In this document: one piece after another, positions 36,985-47,265 of the stretch
How the letters are laid out: each line of letters begins with the position of its first letter
How positions within the stretch are numbered: position 1 is the first letter of the stretch
Assembly: GCA_950097015.1 (NCBI GenBank)
Contig: CATNEN010000031.1
Location: 2,480,001 to 2,544,000 of the forward strand
DNA length: 64,000 bases
Source of the DNA: Macrostomum hystrix
Lineage: Eukaryota > Platyhelminthes > Macrostomidae
Direction: 5' to 3'
Notes under the pieces: model-generated
What the model was told of the DNA's origin: nothing
Database searches by the model: none
The model's input: the letters and a program-made list of their open reading frames with translations, nothing else
Translations under genes and position numbers: made by a program

Positions 36985-38354
36985 TCAACTAGGCATCATC
37001 ATCAATGGGGAGTCATCATCAAATGGGAGATCATTGTCAACTGGGGGATCATTGTCAACTGGGTGATCATCATCAACTGGGGGATCATTGTCAACTGGGG
37101 GATCATCATCAACTGGGGGATCATTGTCAACTGGGGGATCATTGTCAACTAGGGGATCATTGTCCACTGGGAGATCATTGTCAACTGGGGGATCATTGTC
37201 AACTGGGTGATCATTGTCAACTGGGAGATCATTGTCAACTGGGGGATCATTGTAAACTGGGGGATCATTGTCAACTGGGAGATCATTGTAAACTGGGGGA
37301 TCATCATCAACTGGGGGATCATTGTAAACTGGGGGATCATTGTCAACTGTAGGATCATTGTCAACTAGGGGATCATGGCCAACTGGGGATCATTGTGAAC
37401 TGGGTGATCATTGTCAACTGGGGGATCATCTTCAACTGGGGGATCATTGTCAACTGGGAGATCATTGTAAACTGGGGGATCATCATCAACTGGGGGATCA
37501 TTGTAAACTGGGGGATCATTGTCAACTGTAGGATCATTGTCAACTAGGGGATCATGGCCAACTGGGGATCATTGTGAACTGGGTGATCATTGTCAACTGG
37601 GGGTCGTCTTCAACTGGGGGATCATTGTCAACTGGGAGATCATTGTAAAATGGGGGATCATCATCAACTGGGGGATCATTGTCAACTGTGGGATCATTGT
37701 CAACTAGGGGATCATGGCCAACTGGGGATCATTGTGAACTGGGTGATCATTGTAAACTGGGGAATGATTGTCAACTGGGTAATCATTGTCAACTGGGTAA
37801 TCATTGTCAACTGGGGGATCATTGTCAACTGGGGGATCATTAATTGTCAACTGGGGGATCATTGTCAACTGGGGGATCATTGTAAACTGGGGGATCATTG
37901 TCAACTGGGAGATCATTGTAAACTGGGGAATCATCATCAACTGGGAGATCATTGTAAACTGGGGAATCATCATCAACTGGGTGATCATTGTAAACTGGGG
38001 GATCATTGTCAACTGGGTAATCATTGTCAACTGGGGGATCATTGTCAACTGGGGGATCATTAATTGTCAACTGGGGGATCATTGTCAACTGGGGGATCAT
38101 TGTAAACTGGGGGATCATTGTCAACTGGGGGATCATTGTAAACTGGGGGATCATCATCAACTGGGGGATCATTGTCAACTGTGGGATCATTGTCAACTAG
38201 GGGATCATGGCCAACTGGGGATCATTGTGAACTGGGGGATCATTGTCAACTGGGGGAACATTTTCAACTGGGGGATCATTGTCAACTGTGGTATCATGGT
38301 CAACTGGGGGAAAATTGTCAACTGGGGGATCATTGTCAACTGGGGGATCATTGT
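36985..38354 (+). repeat. 18-bp minisatellite in D
   Basis: About 76 copies of the AACTGGGGGATCATTGTC family. Variants GGGAGATC, GTAAAC and a TTAATTGTC insertion (37838, 38071) recur in duplicated blocks of about 180 and 230 bp. Confidence 0.95.
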
Positions 38355-38447
38355 AGCTTAAAAAAGCTGAGATACAGCAGCTAAAAAGTATATACAAGAC
38401 GAATTAAAAATATTTCTGCTCCCCGAAGGGGGGCAAAACATGCTAGT
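38355..38447 (+). other. Hairpin-rich 3' terminus of element D
   Basis: AGCTTAAAAAAGCT and GCTGAGATACAGC replace the first two hairpins of A-C: loops differ but both stems still pair. The GC hairpin CCCCGAAGGGG is kept. Confidence 0.75.
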
Positions 38448-38461
38448 AGTAATACTAATAT

Positions 38462-38774
38462 CGGGAAGGTACATCATTTGGTGTGGTGACACTAGACTAG
38501 GCTGTAGCCAGCGAGGAGGCAATTCTGCCCGTTTCGCCGACTCCTGAGCATTGCTCGTACACGCACACAGAACGTACGCAGGTACACGCTCACGCAGGTA
38601 TGGACATCTGCCCTGACTTTCTCATTGTCAGGCACACTTTCACAGTGCCTTCAAGGTTGGCCCCTCAAGGGTGTAAATTGAACAAGCCCCAAATTAATGT
38701 GGCCTCGCCGCGGAATCGTGCTCAGGGAACTCGGTGCGAGAGGCAGGAGTGTTAAACGCTCTGCTACTCACCCC
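38462..38774 (-). mobile_element. tRNA-derived SINE, minus strand
   Basis: Read on the minus strand it begins GGGGTGAGTAGCAGAGCG, has a B-box-like stretch GAGCACGATTCCGC, then GCGAGGCCAC, a block with GACAATGAGAAAGTCAGG and a 3' block GCAGAATTGCCTCCTCGCTG. The same blocks occur in order in the plus-strand copy at 39442. CTAATAT flanks both sides (38455-38461, 38775-38781), a possible short target duplication. Confidence 0.75.
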
Positions 38775-38781
38775 CTAATAT

Positions 38782-39251
38782 AAACAGGTTTCTGCAAGTG
38801 TAGCTTACAAAAATGAACGAGTTGAAGAAAAAATAAACTGCCAAAACGTTAAATAAGTGCTTTAAGAACTATATTACACAAGGACTTTTAGCAAAACTGA
38901 TATTTAAAGGTGTGTGGCTTCTATTTACGATTAGAAGTTCATTTAACAGTACAATACTCGTAATTAGTTACAACACGTGCACTCCCCCGGAGTAAATTTT
39001 ACAAATAAAATATATGGTGCTACAACTGCATATGCGGCAGATAGGCATAAGAGGTACATATATTGTATCCAAGTGTGTACAATATGGTCGATATTTTAAT
39101 TTTGCTTGGGGTCATGTTAAAGAAAATTGATTTCCAGTCTTAGTTCAGCGTATACGCACAGTCAAATTAACCCAAGCGAAAATTCGATAGCGACGTTTGA
39201 AAATTATAAAGAGACCCGAGGCTGGTATCGTAACTTCGCGACGATTAAAAA
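38782..39251. other. AT-rich DNA downstream of TMEM222, probable 3' UTR and flank
   Basis: No ORF or repeat recognised. It lies just after the stop codon of the minus-strand TMEM222 gene, so its right part is probably 3' UTR. Confidence 0.5.
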
Positions 39252-42200
39252 TCACGGCTGACCAACGCGGCTTAAGGCGACTGATAGGCCAATCGCCAGG
39301 CCAACTAGGATGAGGAATGGCAGCCAGGTGATGATGAGACGCGGCCAACTGTTTGGGTTAATGGAAAACATACAATACTATGCATATTTCTTGTGCTTTA
39401 CCTGCAATCATCAATCATATAAAAACATTATGCCGTAGACTAAGGGGTGAGTGGCCGAGCTGTCTAACGCGCTTGCCTCTCGCACCAAGGTCCCTAAGTT
39501 CGATTCTGCGGCGAGGCCATATTAAAATGGTGTGGGGGCTTGTCGTGCAATTTAAGACCTTCAGGGCACAGTGAGTGTACACTGCCTGAAGATGAGAAAG
39601 TCAGGCAGATGTACACCGCTGTGTGAGCGTGTGCCTGCCAGCGTACAGTATTTGTGTTGAACGGGCAGAATTGCCTCCTCGCTGGCTGCGGGTCTGGTGT
39701 CACCAAATGATGTGCCTGCAGCCCTCCTGGATTTATTATTATTATTTTTATTATTATTATTATTATGCCTTAGACTCCACCACTCACCTGATGTAGCGGC
39801 TATGCAGAGTGAAGAGAAAGAATATGCGAACCATATTCCAGCTGTTGCTGCCATTGTACTGCATCTTGTTCAAAGCCATGGACACGTGGCTGTGGCAATT
39901 GTCACAGAACAGATTGTGCTGTGTGGGACGGCGGGTGGGTTAGTTGTCAGTCAAGGTGTTAACTGGCTTAAGGAGATGATAAAGGAGAATGATAGATAAG
40001 AGAGAGACAGGCAGAGAGTGGGAGATAATAGTATAAGGAGGACCTAGGAAGGAACAAAAAAATAAATCGAAGTCAAATAGATCGCAATTCTGCATCCTAC
40101 CATGCGACCCTTGTAGACCTCGCTGGCCTCGTAGACGGCTCTGTCGTACACATCTCGGCCAACCGAGTCAATGTCCAGCTGCCAGTATTTGTAGGGCCAG
40201 CCAAACGCCATCTGGTCCTCGCTGACTTCATAGGGGCCAGCAAAGTCGCGAACCACTCCAGTGCTGGTGCAGATGCCCATGTGGCCGATTAGGGGTACCA
40301 GCCAGCTGTGAGGATTCGGGTGTGAGCAGTGGACCGAAAAAATAGTACAAGGGCAACTAGGAGTAGAAGGGTGGGAAACTATACGTTTCTTTAAAGTAGA
40401 ACCACCAAGGGGGGAAAACCCCACTGACAGTTATTTATGCTGCACCCGAAAGGAGCAACGCAGGCACACGAAATTGAAGAACACGGGCCAACTATTTGTT
40501 GCGCATCTTCTGAAACAATAATAAAGTCGCCAGCCCATTAGACCGTCCAGATATTATTTTCGACCGTCTACCTTTATCTAGACGGAGCTGCTGGACCTTC
40601 AACAAGTGGCACCAGCCGAACAGGGACACACTGAAGCAAATTTCTCTCATTTCGCTGATCAAGCCTTGCAATATGGGTAGAAGCTCAACCACAGGACCCT
40701 CGCCTAGTCTGTCAACCAATCACTCATCACCCCAACGCCGTCAGCACCGTCAGCAGAGTGCCTCCAGCTGTCTATGGAGTGAATTACGCAACTTTTGCTG
40801 ATGAAGCCTCGATATTGGCCTAAACTCAACTACTACTTGTTGAAGGTCCAGCAGCTCCGTCTAGATAAAGGTAGGTGACCACCGAAGTCGGAGATCATGC
40901 AGGCACATTCGGGTGACATGCTGATAAAGATTGAAGGCCTGGCAAGGCCGCACTGAGACGCAGTGCGAATTCGTGTATATGGGTGTATGAAATACACTTG
41001 CGCTTATGGGAAAAATCTGACCTTCAGCCAGAAACATCGAATACCTCGACGGTCTGAAGGGCTGGTGATTTCATTCTTGTTTTAGAAGATGCGCAACAAA
41101 AAGTTTAGTTTCATGCGCTTGCGTTGCCCTGTTCGGGTGCAACAAAAATAATTGTCAGGGCCCTATAGGGACAAAAACAGGCAGAAAAGACTTAAAAAAT
41201 GTTTGGCCAAATAATAATAATATGGGGATCAATGCTTCAGGAATAAAGCTTTCTAAAATTCTTTGGAACAACATGCCAAGTAGCTAGGATATATCAGAAG
41301 AAGAGCTGTGGATCTTAATGTAAATAAGGGAGAGTTTTCTCAGTATTTTTTGTCAAAACTAGCCACCTGAACTTTCTCTAAGAATGTAGTTTGTACTTGT
41401 ACTTGTAGTGGTGCTTGATTTATTGATTTATTATACCTGCCCAGTTCCATTCTTAATAAATGGTTGCTTGAATGACGCCACAGCATCAAATAGGTCTTAG
41501 ATAAAATATAATATAGATATAAAATTCCACTTTAACCCAGTTTCAAGTGGTCTGTAAGCTGTTGTGTTCAGTCCTTGGACTGGGTCTGAGGACTGAGGAG
41601 GAGCCACAGTCACCCAGATTTATGCCCTAACAAAAGCTGGTAAAAGGAGGCTTGTAGACAAGTTGTTAGAGCTTTGGAATTTTGACTTAAGAGGTCAGAA
41701 GTTCGACTCTTAGCTTAAAGGACACTTAAGTAATTAGTGCTTCAGCTCATGAAACTGCAAAATGGGAAGTTTTAGGTGGGGACCAAGGCCTAGCTAGAAG
41801 CAGTTAACTTGACTAGCTAATGGAGAGGTAAAACACTAAAAAGAAATTAAAAAGGCTTGAGATAAGTCCAATAAAGATTAACAATGATATAGGCCTACAA
41901 TTGAAAAAAGTTAAATACTGTTCCTGCTACACTTACTTCGATTCAGTGTCAAAATGATACTAGGCTGAATGGATTTATATTTAAACAAAGAAACTAGGTA
42001 CTACAAAAGTGTCTTTAAATTCCTTCTAGTTCTTTTCAGAAAGTTTATAAGAATGTAAAGTATTTGAATTAAACATTTCACTAAATATTTAAAAAGCAAA
42101 AACAACAATTGATAAAAGTCGTAGTGAAAAATATTTAACTCACGTGATACATGGTATTGGTGCCCAAACAATACAATAAGGATAACGGTGTTTAGAAGGA

Positions 42201-42259
42201 TTTATTCTATTGTCCATATGGTTCTTATTTGACTCACTAACTTCTGACTCTTGACACAT
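39252..42259 (-). CDS. TMEM222: TMEM222 homologue (RTE1/DUF778 family), 4 coding exons
   Basis: Four exons on the minus strand: 42259-42144, 40305-40101, 39918-39788 and 39348-39252 (116, 205, 131 and 97 nt). All introns are GT-AG and phases match (2, 0, 2), giving 182 residues against about 208 in human TMEM222. Recognisable blocks are RYPYCIVWAPIP, LIGHMGICTSTGVVRDFAGP, VSEDQMAFG, HNLFCDNCHSHVSMALN, SWNMVRIFF and a C-terminal membrane segment with TWLPFLILVGLAIGLSVAL. The family is a small multi-pass membrane protein; the plant relative RTE1 acts at Golgi/ER membranes, while the animal role is poorly defined. The start is the first ATG (42259) after an in-frame TAG upstream; a second ATG lies 14 codons later. 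Introns hold a SINE, a foldback MITE and a SINE-like remnant. No damage seen. Confidence 0.95.
39442..39764 (+). mobile_element. tRNA-derived SINE in the last TMEM222 intron
   Basis: The head resembles tRNA-Leu/Ser: GTGAGTGGCCGAGCTGTCTA (box A) and AAGTTCGATTCTG (box B). The body shares GCGAGGCCA, GATGAGAAAGTCAGGCAG and GCAGAATTGCCTCCTCGCTG with the copy at 38462, and the tail is (ATT)n. ATGCCGTAGACT (39430-39441) and ATGCCTTAGACT (39765-39776) form a 12-bp target duplication with one mismatch. It is antisense to the gene and ends about 10 bp from the splice donor. Confidence 0.85.
40424..41158. mobile_element. Foldback MITE in TMEM222 intron 1
   Basis: The 735-bp unit begins CTGACAGTTATTT and ends AAATAATTGTCAG. 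Inverted arms extend about 120 bp and include TTGTTGCGCATCTTCT (left, about 40497) with AGAAGATGCGCAACAA (right, about 41084). A second inverted pair lies further in: CTTTATCTAGACGGAGCTGC near 40572 against GCAGCTCCGTCTAGATAAAG near 40851. No coding capacity and no certain target duplication; superfamily unknown. Confidence 0.75.
41650..41830 (+). mobile_element. Possible tRNA-like SINE remnant in TMEM222 intron 1
   Basis: TAGACAAGTTGTTAGAGC resembles a tRNA box A with D arm, followed 45 bp later by GAAGTTCGACTC, a box B match. The body and ends are not defined. Confidence 0.35.
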
Positions 42260-43923
42260 AAATTTATTGACTGTGTTGACCGAGCTGACACTATAATAAA
42301 CTTTTGCAAACAGTCTGTTATAGTTGTAAGTACTCTATACAGTTTTATAGTTAAAAATCAATGCTCTATGTATACTTTTAAGTAAACAAAAAGCACACAT
42401 GTTGGTATTTAAGAAAAAAGTTAAATTGCAATTTTTTTATATGTATTAAATGTGTCCAAAATATGTACATTATTGATCAAGCTTAAATATAACAATTGTT
42501 GTCTGATAAACACACTTATGCATATTTGTATTGTCGGTAAAGCAAAGTAGCTTCTAGCTTTCTGAATTAAGTAAAAGTTTGTTAAGATATAACCTCGTTA
42601 TAAACTTTTGCGGTCCGGTAGGATCTATAGTAAATAATTCTGTACTAAAATGCTTACACTTTTTTTCAAAAAGGCGCTTGCCAAGTTATGAATATATATA
42701 TACTGGAGAATTTAAAATTACAATCTATAATTTTAAATAAGATCGAATAATAGTACATAGCATCGGTTTTATAAAAGATTCGATATTGTAGTGAATCAGG
42801 TTAGAAATGTAGCTTAGATAAATAGTGACTATACATTCTGAATGCTGGAAATAATAAAAATGTGCACTTGGCCGTAAACTTACATGTCAAAGATTGCAAG
42901 TGAATGACTCGCGCGGAGAAATAGATCAAAATAATAGACAACAGTTGCATATTGGAGATACTAAAAATGGAGAAAAAACTTATTTTGTTAATATGACATA
43001 TGGCTGGAAGGACGTATCATTGTGACACCATAGAAATAAGAGAATGCTAGTAAGCAAAAATGAAAGTGAACGAAGCATACAACGGTTCCATGGATCAGGG
43101 AGATGATTATACGTTGCATATTATAAGGAAACGGAACGGCAGCCTTGAATGACAATAAGAACAAAAACTGCAATGTTAGTGTGCGAGGGGAAGAGAGAGA
43201 AGAAGAGATCCGGAGAGTCAAGTGTATAGAAGATAAAAAAGAAAGCCTATTTACAAAGCTTCTTTATATATTTCAAGCAGTAGTTCGTTTCATAATTATA
43301 TGGCTTTCTGTGTGTTGCTGGCTGAGCTCAACTTGTATAATTTATTCGTACGCTCGTATACTTACGGTGAGATAACGTTTTTTAGAAAGCCATAATTGTA
43401 TTTGAATGATGCTTTTCTGAGATAAATTTATCCACCAATAGTTTTTATTAAAAAAATCTACTATGCTGAATGGTTATTTTATAAGTCTTGAAAAATGTAA
43501 ACTTATTAACTGAAGTAAAAGTACATCTGAGTACGCGAGAATATTCCTATTGGTCTGCTTCAAGGAAACCTTTTGTGTAAAAATTTCGATGCTTCCGCTA
43601 AGAGTTCTTCTTCAGTCCCAAATCCCATAGCTCATGACAGTCGTAATCTGAGAAGGGAAACATCATTTGAGCCCGAAGAATACGCTCGTAAGTTGCCAAA
43701 CAGCACGATTTTCTGACTCTAAGCGCGAAAATAGGAATTTTGCGAGCGCGTCAGGGAGCCTCTGCAATTACGAGCAGTTCTCACCCAATCGTCTCCTCCA
43801 TCCAATTGAAGATCTCCGGCTTCGAGAGTCGTCCTGCTCAAATAAGCTTTCTATTCCAGATATTTGCTTCTTGAGCCAAATTGCTGCTCCAACTCCCAGT
43901 CGAAGGTTGATCTGCCATCGGAC
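42260..43923. other. Intergenic region between divergent genes
   Basis: AT-rich left part (probable 5' UTR and promoter of TMEM222 just right of 42259) and a mixed right part leading to the 43924 gene. No repeats of note and no convincing ATG-led ORF. A bidirectional promoter could lie here, but no clear core element was identified. Confidence 0.5.
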
Positions 43924-44848
43924 ATGGCCCAGTCTGAAAGTCGGGATTCCCCACAGCGACTGAACGCGCAGCCGCGGAGTCGCTCATTCAGCGCCTCCCG
44001 CGCCTCCACCCTGCTGGAGCTGCTAGGCCGGCGCCGGCCTCGGCTATTTTCTAAGAAACGTCGAACTTCGCCCAGACCAGGCGAGCAGCAACAGCAGCAG
44101 CAAAGGCAGCTGGTGGTGCCACTGCAGATTGTTGTCAGCGAGCTCTGCGTCGACCGCACAGGCGCCGAGTTCGAAGTGAAATGGACGGCATTTGACTCCT
44201 CCTGGCCAGACGATGCCGCCGGCGAGTGCAGATCTCGGCGACGGTGCCATCACGTGCAACCGCAGCAGGCCAACTTCAACGTACTTGCGGCCTCTTTATT
44301 GGAACTCATAAACTTATAAACTAGTGAACTCGTGAACTCATGAACTCGTGAACTCACGAACTCGTGAACTCGTGAACTCGTGAACTCATGAACTCATGAA
44401 CTCATGAACTCATGAACTCGTGAACTCGTGAACTCGTGAACTCATGAACTCATGAATTTATGAATGCTTGAACTCATGAACTCGTGAACTCACCAAGTAC
44501 CACTAGGAAAACTTCGTTATATAGTCTAGTCGAGTTGTTCTTGAAACTCATTCACCTGGCTCATCTCTATTTCAGCAGCAGTCACATCCACAGTCGCAGC
44601 AGAAGCGGTCCCGTTCACAGAGCAGTCCGGAGATGCAACTGACGCAGGCGGCTCAGGACAGCCTGGAAGCCGCGTCCTTTCAGCAGCGTTCGGGGCAGGA
44701 CGGCCTTGAGGTGTTCCTTCAGACAGAGCGCGGCAGCCGCAGGCGGGACGCCCTGTGCCTGGAGCTGGACAGGCGGCTGCACGACTCGGCATTGTCCAGG
44801 TTCTGCGAACACGCAGCCATTGTTGACGCTATGAAGCAATGCTTCTGA
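43924..44848 (+). CDS. Predicted two-exon gene, unknown function
   Basis: Exon 1 runs from ATG 43924 (context GGACATGG) to 44280. Exon 2 runs 44576-44848 and ends at TGA. The acceptor is strong (CATCTCTATTTCAG); the donor GTACTT is weak, but both exon ends are phase 0, giving 209 residues. The N-terminal part is Arg/Ser-rich (RRRPRLFSKKRRTSPRPG), then a six-Gln run, then a more ordered stretch (LVVPLQIVVSELCVDRTGAE, then FEVKWTAFDSSWP). Exon 2 is Gln/Ser-rich and then helical (LELDRRLHDSALSRFCEH). I do not recognise a family. The intron is almost entirely an 8-bp repeat, and a 17-bp array starts right after the stop. Divergent from TMEM222. Exon 2 could instead splice on into further exons downstream. 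Confidence 0.5.
44302..44493 (+). repeat. 8-bp minisatellite filling the intron
   Basis: About 24 copies of GAACTCGT / GAACTCAT / GAACTCAC. It occupies two thirds of the 295-bp intron 44281-44575. Confidence 0.95.
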
Positions 44849-44875
44849 TTGGATCATTCAATTTGCCATAGACAT

Positions 44876-45662
44876 TCTTTCACTCCTTCCATTCTGTCAC
44901 TCCTTCCATTCTGTCACTCCTTCCATTCTGTCACTCCTTCCATTCTGTCACTCCTTCCATTCTGTCACTACATCAATTCTGTCACTTATTCCATTATGCC
45001 ACTACATCTATTCTGTCACTCCTTCCATTCTGTCACTCCTTCCATTCTGTCACTACATCTATTCTGTCACTCATTCCATTCTGTCACTACATCGATTCTG
45101 TCACTCCTTCCATTCTGTCACTCCATCAAATCCGTCACTCCTTCCATTCTGTCACTACATCAATTCTGTCACTCCTTCCATTCTGTCACTCCATCAATTC
45201 TGTCACTCCTTCCATTCTGTCACTCCATCGATTCTGTCACTTCTTACATTCTGTCACTCCTTCCATTCTGTCACTACATCTATTCTGTCACTCCTTCCAT
45301 TCTGTCACTACATCTATTCTGTCACTCCTTCCATTCTGTCACTACATCTATTCTGTCACTCCTTCCATTCTGTCACTCCTTCCATTCTGTCACTACATCT
45401 ATTCTGTCACTCCTTCCATTCTGTCACTACATCTATTCTGTCACTCCTTCCATTCTGTCACTACATCTATTCTGTCACTCCTTCCATTCTGTCACTCCTT
45501 CCATTCTGTCACTCCTCACATTCTGTCACTTCTTCCACTCTGTCACTCCTTCCATTCTGTCACTTCTTCCATTCTGTCACTCATTCCATCCTGTCACTCC
45601 TTCCATTCTGTCACTCCTTCCATTCTGTCACTCCTTCCATTCTGTCACTCCTCACATTCTGT
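44876..45662 (+). repeat. 17-bp minisatellite
   Basis: About 46 copies of CCATTCTGTCACTCCTT with CATCTATT, CATCAATT and CATCGATT variants. The 277-residue frame over it has no ATG start and reflects the absence of stops over a 51-nt (17-codon) cycle. Confidence 0.95.
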
Positions 45663-46004
45663 TCGCCAGTCCGTATCCTTAGCAAAACAATCCAAATCCC
45701 AGTTGTCTAGCAACAAGGATTTGAAGAATACTTAAAGTGATTGCATTTCATTTTTCATTAAAGTGTAAATTCTTCGATTTTGAATTTTATCAGCATATCA
45801 AGTCAGGGTTTTGACAGGAACAAGCCCACAAAAAATTACAGAAACAATTAAATTCTCTACTGCCTAGAGTAATGCTATAGCCATCATGTCTTATTGTGAA
45901 GACCTTGTTTTCAACTGATTTATCTAGGTAAAAACCATAGTTAAGAATTCTAAGAATATTTAACGCTATTCAGAAGTATAGCTATTACTTATGTGAAAAA
46001 TATA
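45663..46004. other. AT-rich island between arrays
   Basis: No exon with convincing splice sites and no repeat recognised. Confidence 0.45.
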
Positions 46005-47158
46005 TGATACTCATGAGAGAAGTAGATTATACTCATGAGAGAAGTAGACTATACTCATGAGAAAAGTAGATTATACTCATGAGAGAAGTAGATTATACTC
46101 ATGGGAGAAGTATATTATACTCATGAGAGAAGTAGATTATACTCATGAGAGAAGTACATAAAACTCATGAGTGAAGTAGATTATACTCATGAGTGAAGTA
46201 GAATATACTCATGAGATAAGTAGATTATACTCATGAGATAAGTAGATTATACTCATGAGAGAAGTAGAGTGTACTCATGAGAGAAGTAGAGTGTACTCAT
46301 GAGAGAAGTAGAGTGTACTCATGAGAGAAGTAGACTATACCTTTGAGTGAAGTGGATTATACTCATGAGAGAAGTAGAGTGTACTCATGAGAGAAGTAGA
46401 GTGTACTCATGAGAGAAGTAGACTATACTCATGAGTGAAGTGGATTATACTCATGAGTGAAGTAGATTGTGCTCATGAGAGAAGTATATTATACTCATGA
46501 GAGAAGTAGAGTGTACTCATGAGAGAAGTAGAGTGTACTCATGAGAGAAGTAGAGTGTACTCATGAGAGAAGTAGAGTGTACTCATGAGAGAAGTAGACT
46601 ATACTCATGAGTGAAGTGGATTATACTCATGAGTGAAGTAGATTGTACTCATGAGAGAAGTAGATTAAACTCATGAGAGAAGTAGAGTGTACTCATGAGA
46701 GAAGTAGAGTGTACTCATGAGAGAAGTAGAGTGTACTCATGAGAGAAGTAGACTATACCTTTGAGTGAAGTGGATTATACTCATGAGAGAAGTAGAGTGT
46801 ACTCATGAGAGAAGTAGAGTGTACTCATGAGAGAAGTAGACTATACTCATGAGTGAAGTGGATTATACTCATGAGTGAAGTAGATTGTGCTCATGAGAGA
46901 AGTATATTATACTCATGAGAGAAGTAGAGTGTACTCATGAGAGAAGTAGAGTGTACTCATGAGAGAAGTAGAGTGTACTCATGAGAGAAGTAGAGTGTAC
47001 TCATGAGAGAAGTAGACTATACTCATGAGTGAAGTGGATTATACTCATGAGTGAAGTAGATTGTACTCATGAGAGAAGTAGATTAAACTCATGAGAGAAG
47101 TAGAGTGTACTCATGAGAGAAGTAGAGTGTACTCATGAGAGAAGTAGATTGTACTCAT
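46005..47158 (+). repeat. 22-bp minisatellite with 418-bp higher-order repeat
   Basis: About 52 copies of a 22-bp unit (core ACTCATGAGAGAAGTAGA). The rare ACCTTTGAG variant at 46339 and 46757 marks a 418-bp (19-unit) duplication. The core contains the palindrome CTCATGAG. Confidence 0.95.
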
Positions 47159-47220
47159 GCAGAAGTTGTGCTGATGCATTTACGTCATTAGGTTTGATTA
47201 AGGCAGCTTAATTTCCACAG

Positions 47221-47265
47221 CCATTGAGTGCAATTGAGTCAAAGGAGCGGCAATATCTGATCCAG
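47221..47265 (+). CDS. Candidate micro-exon (15 codons)
   Basis: Preceded by a good acceptor (GCTTAATTTCCACAG) and followed by CAG|GTGTCC, a weak donor. It reads PLSAIESKERQYLIQ in phase 0, and the frame stays open to 47486. It lies in a 600-bp unique island between the 22-bp and 12-bp arrays. No family recognised; possibly part of a plus-strand gene with minisatellite-filled introns. Confidence 0.25.

Larger units (their letters stand above)
33489..38447 (+). mobile_element. Helentron/HINE-like element D
   Basis: Starts CCACTATACTAAAAATG like C. Parts: 5' module to 34086, 23-bp array 34087-36832, a 150-bp AT-rich non-repeat piece 36833-36984, 18-bp array 36985-38354 and 3' module 38355-38447. 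The 23-bp array is more diverged than in C (GGCAAAACC, CCGAATC, TATGAATC variants) and lacks the 207-bp regularity, suggesting an older or less homogenised array. The terminus reads ACATGCTAGT. A SINE lies 14 bp downstream. Confidence 0.7.

Noticed and set aside
7850-38447. Pure assembly artefact
   Set aside because: The four elements have distinct variants, different array lengths and a private SINE, so simple collapse or duplication during assembly does not explain them, though exact copy numbers may be wrong.
39442-39510. Functional tRNA gene
   Set aside because: Box A and B match, but the acceptor stem cannot close properly and the sequence continues into a SINE body with an (ATT)n tail and target duplication.
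43145-43375. 76-codon ORF with a hydrophobic C-terminal half
   Set aside because: No ATG at its start, AT-rich, and no splice context or family resemblance.
44849-45682. 277-codon plus-strand frame SFHSVTPSILSLLPFCH-type
   Set aside because: Lies on the 17-bp minisatellite and starts at TTG, not ATG.
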